DNA of 11,253 bases from the NCBI GenBank assembly GCA_022508705.1, contig JAFLUO010000059.1, positions 1 to 11,253 of the forward strand. Reading direction: 5' to 3'. The notes beneath the pieces are model-generated. The model searched no databases. It was not told where the DNA came from and worked only from the letters and a program-made list of their open reading frames with translations. Below, one piece after another: positions 1 through 7,301 of the stretch. Every line of letters begins with the position of its first letter. Position 1 is the stretch's first letter. The stretch comes from Oscillospiraceae bacterium. GTDB lineage: Bacteria > Bacillota > Clostridia > Oscillospirales > Acutalibacteraceae. A program made the translations under genes and the position numbers.

Positions 1-876
1 TTCGGAAATGCTCTCCGCTCCCGAAGCGCCTACTGACAGCGTTATGCCTGCCTTTTTATCGCCGTAAGTATAATTTCTTACAGCCGATAAAACGGAAAAT
101 TTATCCGCCTTCATTTTTTCGGCATTTTGTATGTCGGTAACGAGCATAAATCTGCCGTTGCCGAGCTTTCTTATAAGGCAGTCATATTTCGCAAACCAAT
201 TTTCAGCAAGCCCCTCAACGCCCGAAACGATTTCAGACACCTGGCTTTCACGGAGATTTCTGAAATTTTCCTCAGCAAAATCAAAGGTCATAAGCATAAC
301 AACGGGCCTTGAATTTCTGTATAAAAGCCTGAATGCTTTAAGCTCTGTGTCCTCAACAAAATAAAGGGCATAGAGCGTTTCTTTTTTGTATTCGGTAAAA
401 GAATGAAACGCCGTATAGCTTTTACCGTTATATTCGCACTCAAATTTTTCGAGTTCTCTTATCTTTTCAGCTCCGAGCCCGCCCGTAAACTGCAAAAGGC
501 TGTCGCTCGCAGGGTTTGTGTCGGCAACAATCTGCCTTTTAAATGCTGAGTTGCACCAGATAATTTTACTGTCGCTTGTAAATATTACAACGGGAATCGA
601 AAAATTCTCAAGCCCGTTTCCGTCTTCCGCTGAAATGAAATTCTGACAGGCATTGATTTTGGCTATCATTCTTTTAAACTGAAAATTTTTGACCGAGACA
701 GCAATAATAAAAAGAATTAAAACTACCGCTGACTCAACGAGTGCGATTTTATAATTTAAAAAGAAAGTGATTGTGCAAAATACCGCCGAAACAGCAAGAG
801 AAAAAAACGTTAAGGGATAAACCGAAAACAAATCTTTAAGAGTTATCTTTGCTTTAACGGCAGAATTTTTTCCCAT
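1..876 (-). CDS. gdpP: GdpP-type cyclic-di-AMP phosphodiesterase, N-terminal part (runs off left edge)
   Basis: Membrane-bound phosphodiesterase that degrades c-di-AMP, a messenger controlling cell-wall and potassium homeostasis. Only the first 292 codons are present; the reading frame is open to base 1. Seen in the translation: two membrane helices (about residues 18-41 and 44-62), a PAS domain starting near 90 (IPVVIFTSDSKIIWCNSAF), and a degenerate GGDEF domain from about 190 (RPVVMLMTFDF, then RKLGNGRFMLV and GITLSVGASG) that lacks the true GGDEF signature. This order is characteristic of GdpP/YybT. The catalytic DHH/DHHA1 domains should lie to the left of the window. The start is the ATG at 874-876, with GAGAGGTGA just upstream and a 5-base spacer. 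It follows RNase J by 24 bp with no terminator, so the two are probably co-transcribed. Confidence 0.9.
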   Translation of the reverse strand, partial: MGKNSAVKAKITLKDLFSVYPLTFFSLAVSAVFCTITFFLNYKIALVESAVVLILFIIAVSVKNFQFKRMIAKINACQNFISAEDGNGLENFSIPVVIFTSDSKIIWCNSAFKRQIVADTNPASDSLLQFTGGLGAEKIRELEKFECEYNGKSYTAFHSFTEYKKETLYALYFVEDTELKAFRLLYRNSRPVVMLMTFDFAEENFRNLRESQVSEIVSGVEGLAENWFAKYDCLIRKLGNGRFMLVTDIQNAEKMKADKFSVLSAVRNYTYGDKKAGITLSVGASGAESISE

Positions 877-900
877 TACTGTCACCTCTCAAAAAAATTG

Positions 901-2760
901 TCAAACGGATGTAATTATCGGCAATACCATTGGACTGCGCTTTGTTCTGTCATAAAGAAGCCTTGAAATGTCATCACGCATACGGTTTCTGATAACGCCC
1001 CAGTCAATGTATCCGTCATGTATGCACTCATCTATAACTATTTGCGCAACAAGCTTTGCCTCGGAAATAAGCTTTTCGGAGTCACGCACAAACACAAAGC
1101 CTCTTGAAATAACGTCAGGACCTGAAACGAGCTTACCCGTTTCTTTTTCAATTACGGCGCTGATTATCATAAGACCGTCTTCTGCCAAACGCTTGCGTTC
1201 TCTGATAACTGCATTGCCCACATCGCCTACGCCGTATCCGTCAACAAAAACCTGACCTGCGGGAACATCCGAAACAGCGGTCATTTGACGTTTAGTAAGC
1301 TCAACCTGCTTGCCGTTATCGGCAATAAAAATATTTTTAGGGTTAATTCCGATACTTTCAGCTAAATATGCGTGTTTTTGCAAATGCTTTTGCTCACCGT
1401 GCACGGGTATAAAGAATTTAGGCTTTGTAATGCTCAGCATGAGTTTAAGCTCTTCCTGACAGGCGTGGCCCGAAACGTGAACGTCATACATTCTTTCGTA
1501 AACGACCTCGGCGCCCCGTTTTAACAGCTCGTCAACTACCTTGCCGACGGTTTTTTCATTACCGGGAATAGGCGTTGCAGAAATAATAACGCAGTCACCG
1601 CTTCCTATCTCAACTCTTCTATGCTCAGAAAAAGCCATTCTGTAAAGGGCGGACATAGGCTCGCCCTGGCTTCCTGTAGTTATAATGACGAGCTTGTCAT
1701 GAGGATAGCGTGAAATTTGGTCTATGCCGATAAGAATTCCTTCGGGAACCCGCAAATACCCAAGCTCAGACGCAGTTGCAACCACATTTTCAAGGCTTCT
1801 GCCCGAAAGAGCCACCTTTCTGCCCACAGTTTCGGCGGCATCAATAATCTGCTGAACTCTGTGTATATTTGAGGCAAAGGTTGCAACGATAAGCCTTTTT
1901 CCGTCAGCCTTCGGGAAAAGTCTTTCAAAAGACTCGCCAACGGTTCGCTCACTGGGAGTAAACCCGGGGCGCTCGGCATTAGTTGAATCTGACAGCAAAC
2001 ATAAAATGCCTTTTTCGCCCAGTCTTGCAATACGGGCAAGGTCAATAACCTCACCGTCAATGGGAGTTGTATCAATTTTAAAGTCGCCCGTTTGCAAAAT
2101 AACCCCTGCGGGAGTGCTTATGGCAAGCGCCAAAGCATCAGGAATTGAATGATTGACGTGAATTGCCTCAACCTCAAACGCGCCTAAGTTTACCTTGCCT
2201 TTAGGTTTTATTTCGTGAAGCTTTACTTTATCAAGGATTTTATGTTCCTCAAGCTTGCTCTTGATAAGACCTATTGTCAGCTTTGTGCCGTAAACGGGGA
2301 TATTGTAATTCATTAAAAGATACGGCAATCCGCCGATATGGTCTTCATGACCGTGAGTTATGAATATACCTTTTATTTTATCTTTATTTTTTTCAACGTA
2401 AGCAAAATCGGGAATAACCAAATCCACACCCAGCATTTCAGGCTCTGGGAAAGAAAGACCGCAGTCAACTAAAATCATTTCCCCTTCGCTTTCGTAAAGG
2501 GTCATATTTTTGCCGACCTCGTTAAGACCGCCTAGGAAAGCAATTTTTACGCTTTTTTCAGGCACTTGTTTCTTCGGCTTCTGTTTTTTATCATTATTCA
2601 TTTTTGCGATTTGCTTTTGATTTGTTTTTCTGTTATGATTTTGCGATTTTTTTGTTTTTTGACTCTTTTGTGCTGTGTTTTCGGTGCGTTTCTTATTTTT
2701 ATTCGTCTGTTTAGCACCGAGTGAGCGTTTTTCGGCTTTTTTATTTTTATTTTCAGCCAT
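901..2760 (-). CDS. rnj: Ribonuclease J with a lysine-rich N-terminal extension
   Basis: Metallo-beta-lactamase/beta-CASP ribonuclease with 5'-exo- and endonuclease activity, central to mRNA decay and rRNA maturation in Firmicutes. The product is 619 aa. Residues 71-90 hold the N-terminal strand (VKIAFLGGLNEVGKNM), the zinc motif HGHEDHIGG begins at 136, and HVSGHACQEEL and FIPVHGE provide later metal and beta-CASP motifs. The C-terminal domain contains VSGPDVISRGFVF. Residues 1-70 form a low-complexity tail rich in Lys, Asn and Gln, about 60 residues more than B. subtilis RNase J1. I place the start at the ATG at 2758-2760 because GGAGGA lies 4 bases upstream; an in-frame ATG 45 bases further out (2805) has no such site. 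First gene of the operon with gdpP; promoter at 2862-2890. Confidence 0.95.
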   Translation of the reverse strand: MAENKNKKAEKRSLGAKQTNKNKKRTENTAQKSQKTKKSQNHNRKTNQKQIAKMNNDKKQKPKKQVPEKSVKIAFLGGLNEVGKNMTLYESEGEMILVDCGLSFPEPEMLGVDLVIPDFAYVEKNKDKIKGIFITHGHEDHIGGLPYLLMNYNIPVYGTKLTIGLIKSKLEEHKILDKVKLHEIKPKGKVNLGAFEVEAIHVNHSIPDALALAISTPAGVILQTGDFKIDTTPIDGEVIDLARIARLGEKGILCLLSDSTNAERPGFTPSERTVGESFERLFPKADGKRLIVATFASNIHRVQQIIDAAETVGRKVALSGRSLENVVATASELGYLRVPEGILIGIDQISRYPHDKLVIITTGSQGEPMSALYRMAFSEHRRVEIGSGDCVIISATPIPGNEKTVGKVVDELLKRGAEVVYERMYDVHVSGHACQEELKLMLSITKPKFFIPVHGEQKHLQKHAYLAESIGINPKNIFIADNGKQVELTKRQMTAVSDVPAGQVFVDGYGVGDVGNAVIRERKRLAEDGLMIISAVIEKETGKLVSGPDVISRGFVFVRDSEKLISEAKLVAQIVIDECIHDGYIDWGVIRNRMRDDISRLLYDRTKRSPMVLPIITSV

Positions 2761-2861
2761 ACTGTCCTCCGTAAAAATTTTCGTCTGAATACATCTGAAA
2801 TGCAATTTTAATTAAATATATGTAAAAATTCCCATAGTAATACAATTATAATTGTCATATT

Positions 2862-2890
2862 ATAATACTCCAATTACCTTTTATTGTCAA
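2862..2890 (-). promoter_or_regulatory. Sigma-A promoter of the RNase J-gdpP operon
   Basis: Read on the minus strand: a perfect -35 TTGACA (2885-2890), a 17-base spacer, and -10 TATTAT (2862-2867). Transcription would begin near 2855, leaving a leader of about 95 nt before the RNase J start codon. It is separate from the divergent rnhA promoter at 2922. Confidence 0.75.
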
Positions 2891-2921
2891 GAAATACCGT
2901 GCAGGTCTATGTAAATTTATA

Positions 2922-2950
2922 TTGAAATAATATTATGTCCGTGGTAAAAT
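2922..2950 (+). promoter_or_regulatory. Sigma-A promoter of rnhA
   Basis: TTGAAA (2922-2927), a 17-base spacer and TAAAAT (2945-2950). It lies about 55 bp ahead of the rnhA start codon and points away from the RNase J promoter, so bases 2761-3004 form a divergent promoter region. Confidence 0.65.
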
Positions 2951-3004
2951 CAATACATTGATATTTTTGATAACTTGAAAAGAGTTTATACAAGAGGAAA
3001 CGAT

Positions 3005-3451
3005 ATGTCGCTTACAAAAGTTGAAATGTTTACTGACGGAGCCTGTTCGGGAAATCCGGGTCCAGGCGGTTGGGGCACTATCCTGCGGTGCGGAACCACA
3101 GAAAAGGAGCTGTCCGGCGGAGAAAGTGATACCACAAACAACCGTATGGAGCTTTTAGCGGTAATTAACGGGCTTTCTGCACTTAAAAGAAAGTGTGACA
3201 TTACGATTTATACCGATTCCCAATACGTTGTGAACGGGATTACAAAGGGCTGGGCCCAAAGCTGGAAGAAAAACGGCTGGCGGAAAAAGGATAAAAAGCC
3301 TGCCCTAAACGCAGATCTTTGGGATATGCTTTTAAATCTGCTCTCAGAACATGAGTATTCATTCGTTTGGCTTAAAGGTCACGACGGGCATCCGGAAAAT
3401 GAGCGATGCGATGCTCTTGCAGTGGCAGAATCCCAAAAATTTTTAAAGTAA
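3005..3451 (+). CDS. rnhA: Ribonuclease HI
   Basis: Cytoplasmic endonuclease that cuts the RNA strand of RNA-DNA hybrids (primer and R-loop removal). The product is 148 aa, close to E. coli RNase HI (155 aa). All catalytic elements are visible: the first Asp in FTDGACSGNPGPGGWG, Glu in NNRMEL, Asp in YTDSQYV, and the His/Asp end in KGHDGHPENERCDALA. The basic handle region (WKKNGWRKKDKKP) is also present. The frame could start at a TTG at 2975, but the ATG at 3005 is preferred because AGAGGA sits about 6 bases upstream and the protein then begins in register with the family. No convincing terminator follows, so some readthrough into the transporter gene is possible. Confidence 0.95.
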   Translation: MSLTKVEMFTDGACSGNPGPGGWGTILRCGTTEKELSGGESDTTNNRMELLAVINGLSALKRKCDITIYTDSQYVVNGITKGWAQSWKKNGWRKKDKKPALNADLWDMLLNLLSEHEYSFVWLKGHDGHPENERCDALAVAESQKFLK

Positions 3452-3469
3452 AAAATTTTAGTTTTTTAA

Positions 3470-3498
3470 TTGATTATTTTTTAATATTATGATATTAT
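3470..3498 (+). promoter_or_regulatory. Probable sigma-A promoter of the GPH transporter
   Basis: TTGATT (3470-3475), a 17-base spacer and TATTAT (3493-3498), 35 bp ahead of the GTG start. The surroundings are very AT-rich, so a chance match is possible. Confidence 0.55.
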
Positions 3499-3533
3499 TA
3501 AATTTGTATTATGAAATTAGGATGTGATGAACC

Positions 3534-5096
3534 GTGGATGAAACAAAAACCACTGTTGCCGAAGAGCTTGACGAAGCGGCTGTGGAGGCAGAGCTTGAGG
3601 CTCTTTCCACCTCAGACAGAAAATATCTTCGCCCGCGTGAGATTGTTGCTTTCCTTCTCACCTCTTTCGGTCAAAAGAATTTAAGCCAGTACGTTAACGC
3701 ATTCCGTCAGTTCTTTATTATCAGTTTCCTCGGAATGTCGGGCAGTACATACGGTATTATAATGTTTATCGAGTCAATCTACGATGCGGTTGACGACTCT
3801 ATTTCAGGTCTTATTATTGACAGAACAAGAACACGCTGGGGCAGGCTTCGCCCGTGGCTTGTAGTTCCGACTCCCTTTTGGGCAATCGCAAACATAATGC
3901 TGTTTACAGCACCCGTATTCCTTGTTCACGAATGGCAAAAGATTGTTTGGGTTGTTTTTGCAATATTTGTTTACAACCTCGGTATGTCATATTTCGGCGC
4001 ATGGACTATTATGCTTTACAACATTACGCCGAACACCAACGAGCGTGACTCTCTTATTGCAACGTCGAAGTTTATGGAGCTTTTCGGCACATGGCTTCCG
4101 TCAATTGCCACCGTTTGCGTTGCCTTTTTACCGAAATTGACTAATAACAAAGTCGGCATGCAGGATGTTTACACATGGTTTGCCGTTTTCCTTGCTATAA
4201 TTGCCGCTGCAACCGCATTTTACGGCTTTAAAAATATGCGTGAGCGCGTTCCACTTGCCTCCCGTGAGCAAATGCAGGAAATCGGTGTTATTGAATCGTT
4301 CAAAAACGTTTTCAAAAACAGACCGATGTTTGTGCTCGTTCTTTCAGGCTTCTTTAATGGATTCAAATCTGTCGGAGTTGCAAGCGAAAGCTTCTACTGG
4401 ATGCACAACTCAAAGAATATTGTTCACCAAACTATATCAGGTTTATTCACAGGTATTCCCGCTTACATTATGACGCCTTTAGCACCTAAGCTTATCCGCA
4501 AATTCGGCGCTAAGAACGTTTGCGTAGGTTCAGGTATATTTGCAGGTCTTGCATATCTTGCCACATTCTTTATAGGAATTTGCGGTAACGACAAAAAAGG
4601 CTTCCTTGTTGACTGGTCAGGCTGTAACGCAGTAATCAATATGGCAGTTATTGCACTTCTGCTCACAATTTGCGGTCTTCCAAACTCTCTTATGAACGTT
4701 GCAGGCGCTGTTTTGCAGGGCGACGTTTATGATTACAGCGAGTGGAAAACAGGCGCCCGTAACGAAGCTCTTGTTCAGACCGTTCAGAACTATTTCGGCA
4801 AAGCGGCAAACTCTGTTATTCAGCTCATGTCTGGCGTTGTTATTTCTGTTGTTGGATACGTTGCACATAAAGACGAATTCGGCAACATTATTGCTGAGAC
4901 AAACCATAATGTTCTTCTCGGTTTCTGGGCTGTGTTCTGCCTGCTCCCCGCAATTGCAAGATTCCTTTACGGTATAACCCTTATGTTCTTTAACGTTACA
5001 GGTAAAACTAAAGAGCAGATGCTCAAAGACCTTGAGGTTCGCCGCCGTGAAAAAATTCAGATGATGGAAGCTAATGAAAATTCAAAAGACGCTTAA
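3534..5096 (+). CDS. GPH-family (MelB-like) sugar:cation symporter
   Basis: Inner-membrane carrier of the glycoside-pentoside-hexuronide:cation symporter family within the major facilitator superfamily, 520 aa. About 12 hydrophobic segments are seen. The family signature occupies residues 80-108: ESIYDAVDDSISG followed by the basic loop DRTRTRWGRLRPW. Asp84 and Asp88 align with the two cation-site aspartates of MelB helix II (D55, D59), so sodium or proton coupling is probably intact. The first 35 residues form an acidic cytoplasmic extension absent from MelB. The start is the GTG at 3534, supported by AGGATGTGAT (3519-3528), one mismatch from the ideal anti-16S match, with a 5-base spacer. 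The gene has its own promoter and is closed by a strong terminator. Its position before a sulfatase/maturase/aldolase operon suggests it imports the desulfated sugar or sugar acid. GPH carriers usually move glycosides, pentoses or uronides; the actual substrate cannot be read from sequence. Confidence 0.88.
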   Translation: MDETKTTVAEELDEAAVEAELEALSTSDRKYLRPREIVAFLLTSFGQKNLSQYVNAFRQFFIISFLGMSGSTYGIIMFIESIYDAVDDSISGLIIDRTRTRWGRLRPWLVVPTPFWAIANIMLFTAPVFLVHEWQKIVWVVFAIFVYNLGMSYFGAWTIMLYNITPNTNERDSLIATSKFMELFGTWLPSIATVCVAFLPKLTNNKVGMQDVYTWFAVFLAIIAAATAFYGFKNMRERVPLASREQMQEIGVIESFKNVFKNRPMFVLVLSGFFNGFKSVGVASESFYWMHNSKNIVHQTISGLFTGIPAYIMTPLAPKLIRKFGAKNVCVGSGIFAGLAYLATFFIGICGNDKKGFLVDWSGCNAVINMAVIALLLTICGLPNSLMNVAGAVLQGDVYDYSEWKTGARNEALVQTVQNYFGKAANSVIQLMSGVVISVVGYVAHKDEFGNIIAETNHNVLLGFWAVFCLLPAIARFLYGITLMFFNVTGKTKEQMLKDLEVRRREKIQMMEANENSKDA

Positions 5097-5121
5097 ATCA
5101 AAAATATAAATCTAAAATTTT

Positions 5122-5157
5122 TCCGCTGAATTTACTGATAATTCAGCGGATTTTTTA
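5122..5157 (+). terminator. Rho-independent terminator after the GPH transporter
   Basis: Perfect 11-bp stem TCCGCTGAATT / AATTCAGCGGA (5122-5132 and 5140-5150) with a 7-base loop, followed by TTTTTTAT. It separates the transporter transcript from the sulfatase operon. Confidence 0.92.
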
Positions 5158-5170
5158 TGTAATAAGTATA

Positions 5171-5199
5171 TTGCTTAAATTTTCTAAAAAATGTATAAT
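5171..5199 (+). promoter_or_regulatory. Sigma-A promoter of the sulfatase-anSME-aldolase operon
   Basis: TTGCTT (5171-5176), a 17-base spacer and a perfect TATAAT (5194-5199), about 31 bp ahead of the sulfatase start codon. No clear operator palindrome or catabolite-response element is visible, so the regulator is unknown. Confidence 0.75.
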
Positions 5200-5230
5200 A
5201 AAATAAATCTAAAAAAGTGAGGAAACACGA

Positions 5231-7288
5231 ATGAAAAAAAGTATCACGTTTGATAAATCCAAAAAAGTTTTCCCGATTATTATAATGGCAATTGCCGTGT
5301 GTTTAGCCCTTGCGCTGCAAATTTTAAGGCTTAACCTTGTTGCAGTTGTAAATGTGGCGTTTATGTGCGTTATTTCCGCGCTTATAATACTCGGTGTGCT
5401 TATTTTCAAAAAGCTGTATGTATGGTTCTTTGCAGGCTACGCCGCTTCTGCTCTGTCAATAGTGTTGTACTATGCAATATGGGGCGCAGACGCAGGCTTC
5501 GGTGCTTTCTCTTCGGGCAAAGCAGGCTGGAGCTCTACAGCAAAAGCGCTGTTTTCAGGTGCATCCAATTATAACTTTTTCGTAAGGCTTGGCGGTAACT
5601 TATTGCTCATTCTCCCCTGCGCTATCGCCTTGCTCGCTTTATTTTTCGTAGGGAAAAAACAGTTTGCTAAAAAAGGCTTGCATTTTTCCTTAACTGCCAT
5701 TTTAAGCGTTATTTTGGCAGGTACATCGGTTTTCTATGTACTTACAATGAACCTTCGTTCAAAGCCCAATGTTGACCGTCTTTGGGAAGGTCATGACGAT
5801 TATCTTGACGGCGTTGACAAGGCAAAAAGCGGAAGTCCGAACGTACTTTTCATTCTTATGGACGACATGGGCTGGGGTGACACTTCTCTTAACGGCGCAA
5901 TTTACGAAACTCCCAATATGGACAGAATCGGCGAAGAGGGCCTGAATTTTGACAATTTCTATTCAAGCTATTCAGTTTGCTCACCTGCACGCTTTTCGCT
6001 TATGACAGGTCGTTATCCGTTCCGCGGATACGCCGATAACGTTATGTACCCGACTATTGATACACTTTCACCCTTTGCTTCAACACGAATTTTTAACTCT
6101 ATTGAAATGGGCGCTAACTGCGACGGTATGCTGGGTGACGAAATCACCATTGCAGAGGTTTTCCAGAATGCAGGCTACAACACAGGCGCATTCGGCAAAT
6201 GGCATTTGGGTGACTACGGCGAATACCTTCCCACAAATCAAGGCTTCGATTATTTCTACGGAAGCCATCACGTTAACGACATGACCCCGTTCTATCATGT
6301 TTCCGAAGAAAACGGCGAATATGAAATTATTCACGGCACAGACGAAATGTTCGTTAACGGCAAAAAAGACCAAAGCAAGCTTACAGAGTGGATACATAAA
6401 GAAATGAACGATTGGATTACCGATCAGGTAACAAATACAGATGATCCGTTCTTTGTTTACTATGCTACTCCGTGGCCTCACGCACCTGTTTTTGCAGGCG
6501 ATGATTTTGACGGCGCAAGCGGTATGGGAACATACGTTGACTGCATTACTGAGGTTGACTATTACCTTGGTCAGCTTTTCAATACCCTTGAAAAGCTTGG
6601 CGTTATGGATGATACAATCATAATATTCACAAGCGACAACGGTCCTGCTCTTGAAGGCTCTGTAAATGAGCTTCGCGGCGGTAAATACTTAGCATATGAC
6701 GGCGGTCAAAAAGTCCCCTGTATGATTCGCTGGGGCAATAACGGCGGTCTTTGGGAAGATGGCACAACAATTACCAACAGCGCAACGCTTGTTGACATGT
6801 TCCCCACACTTATTGAGCTTTGCGGAATTACGGGTGACGGTGGAAAGTCAAATTATCTCCCCTTTGACCGTGATATTGACGGCGTTTCAATGCTTCCGCT
6901 TCTCACAAAAGACGCGGTTATTCACACTCCCGACCATCCAATCCTTCACATGAAGCGTGAAAACTTAAGAGCAATTCAGTATACAGTTCCCACAAGCAGT
7001 ATTCTCTCAAGAGAAGAATATGCCGATTATAAATATCCGATACTTAAAGACAATGAGTACATCACCTTTAAGTATTACAAAAAGATTCAAAACGATAACT
7101 CTGCATTCTTCGACAAATACCGTAAGAACTGGCTTCATATTTTGAGTGACGACATCGGTGAAAACTATAACCGTTCGGTTACATACCCCACAGTTGCCAA
7201 TGAAATGAACGAGAAAATTGACGAGATTGTGAAAAATCTTAAAGAAAACCGCAGAGGCATAAACAGAGAGTATTATGCGAACAAATAA
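5231..7288 (+). CDS. Membrane-anchored extracellular sulfatase (formylglycine, Cys type)
   Basis: Type I (alkaline-phosphatase fold) sulfatase of 685 aa, hydrolysing sulfate esters. Five membrane helices lie at about 13-33, 37-59, 62-84, 118-140 and 151-172. Lys-rich loops at the N terminus, 60-61 and 142-148 fit an inside N terminus and a catalytic domain (about 200-685) outside. Catalytic features seen: metal ligands in LMDDMGWGD (D211, D212); the maturation motif VCSPARFSLMTGR with Cys250 as the formylglycine precursor; FGKWHLG (K323, H325); PWPHAP (H417); FTSDNG (D469, N470); and LRGGKYLAYDGG (K485). All usual residues are intact. GTGAGG precedes the ATG by about 8 bases. The maturase gene follows 13 bp later. 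Five helices plus an external domain recall lipoteichoic-acid synthase, but LtaS uses a Thr nucleophile and lacks C-S-P-A-R, so a sulfatase call is firm. The substrate is unknown. Confidence 0.92.
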   Translation: MKKSITFDKSKKVFPIIIMAIAVCLALALQILRLNLVAVVNVAFMCVISALIILGVLIFKKLYVWFFAGYAASALSIVLYYAIWGADAGFGAFSSGKAGWSSTAKALFSGASNYNFFVRLGGNLLLILPCAIALLALFFVGKKQFAKKGLHFSLTAILSVILAGTSVFYVLTMNLRSKPNVDRLWEGHDDYLDGVDKAKSGSPNVLFILMDDMGWGDTSLNGAIYETPNMDRIGEEGLNFDNFYSSYSVCSPARFSLMTGRYPFRGYADNVMYPTIDTLSPFASTRIFNSIEMGANCDGMLGDEITIAEVFQNAGYNTGAFGKWHLGDYGEYLPTNQGFDYFYGSHHVNDMTPFYHVSEENGEYEIIHGTDEMFVNGKKDQSKLTEWIHKEMNDWITDQVTNTDDPFFVYYATPWPHAPVFAGDDFDGASGMGTYVDCITEVDYYLGQLFNTLEKLGVMDDTIIIFTSDNGPALEGSVNELRGGKYLAYDGGQKVPCMIRWGNNGGLWEDGTTITNSATLVDMFPTLIELCGITGDGGKSNYLPFDRDIDGVSMLPLLTKDAVIHTPDHPILHMKRENLRAIQYTVPTSSILSREEYADYKYPILKDNEYITFKYYKKIQNDNSAFFDKYRKNWLHILSDDIGENYNRSVTYPTVANEMNEKIDEIVKNLKENRRGINREYYANK

Positions 7289-7290
7289 TT

Positions 7291-7297
7291 GAGGTGA
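7291..7297 (+). promoter_or_regulatory. Strong ribosome binding site of anSME
   Basis: GAGGTGA in the 13-bp gap between the sulfatase stop codon and the anSME ATG, 4 bases before the start. It supports both the chosen start and tight co-expression with the sulfatase. Confidence 0.8.
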
Positions 7298-7301
7298 AAA
7301 T

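Noticed and set aside
2761..2805. Upstream ATG for RNase J adding 15 residues
   Set aside because: The GGAGGA site lies inside this stretch, 4 bases before the ATG at 2760; the upstream ATG has no such site.
2975..3004. TTG start giving a 158-aa RNase HI
   Set aside because: The added ten residues have no family counterpart, and the ATG at 3005 has a proper ribosome binding site (AGAGGA).
3481..3501. AT-rich palindrome over the transporter -10 region as an operator
   Set aside because: Only six bases pair at each end and the sequence is almost pure A/T, so chance is the simpler explanation.
5231..7288. Lipoteichoic acid synthase
   Set aside because: Topology is similar, but C-S-P-A-R, DDMGWGD and the FGKWHLG motif belong to FGly sulfatases, and an anSME gene follows directly.
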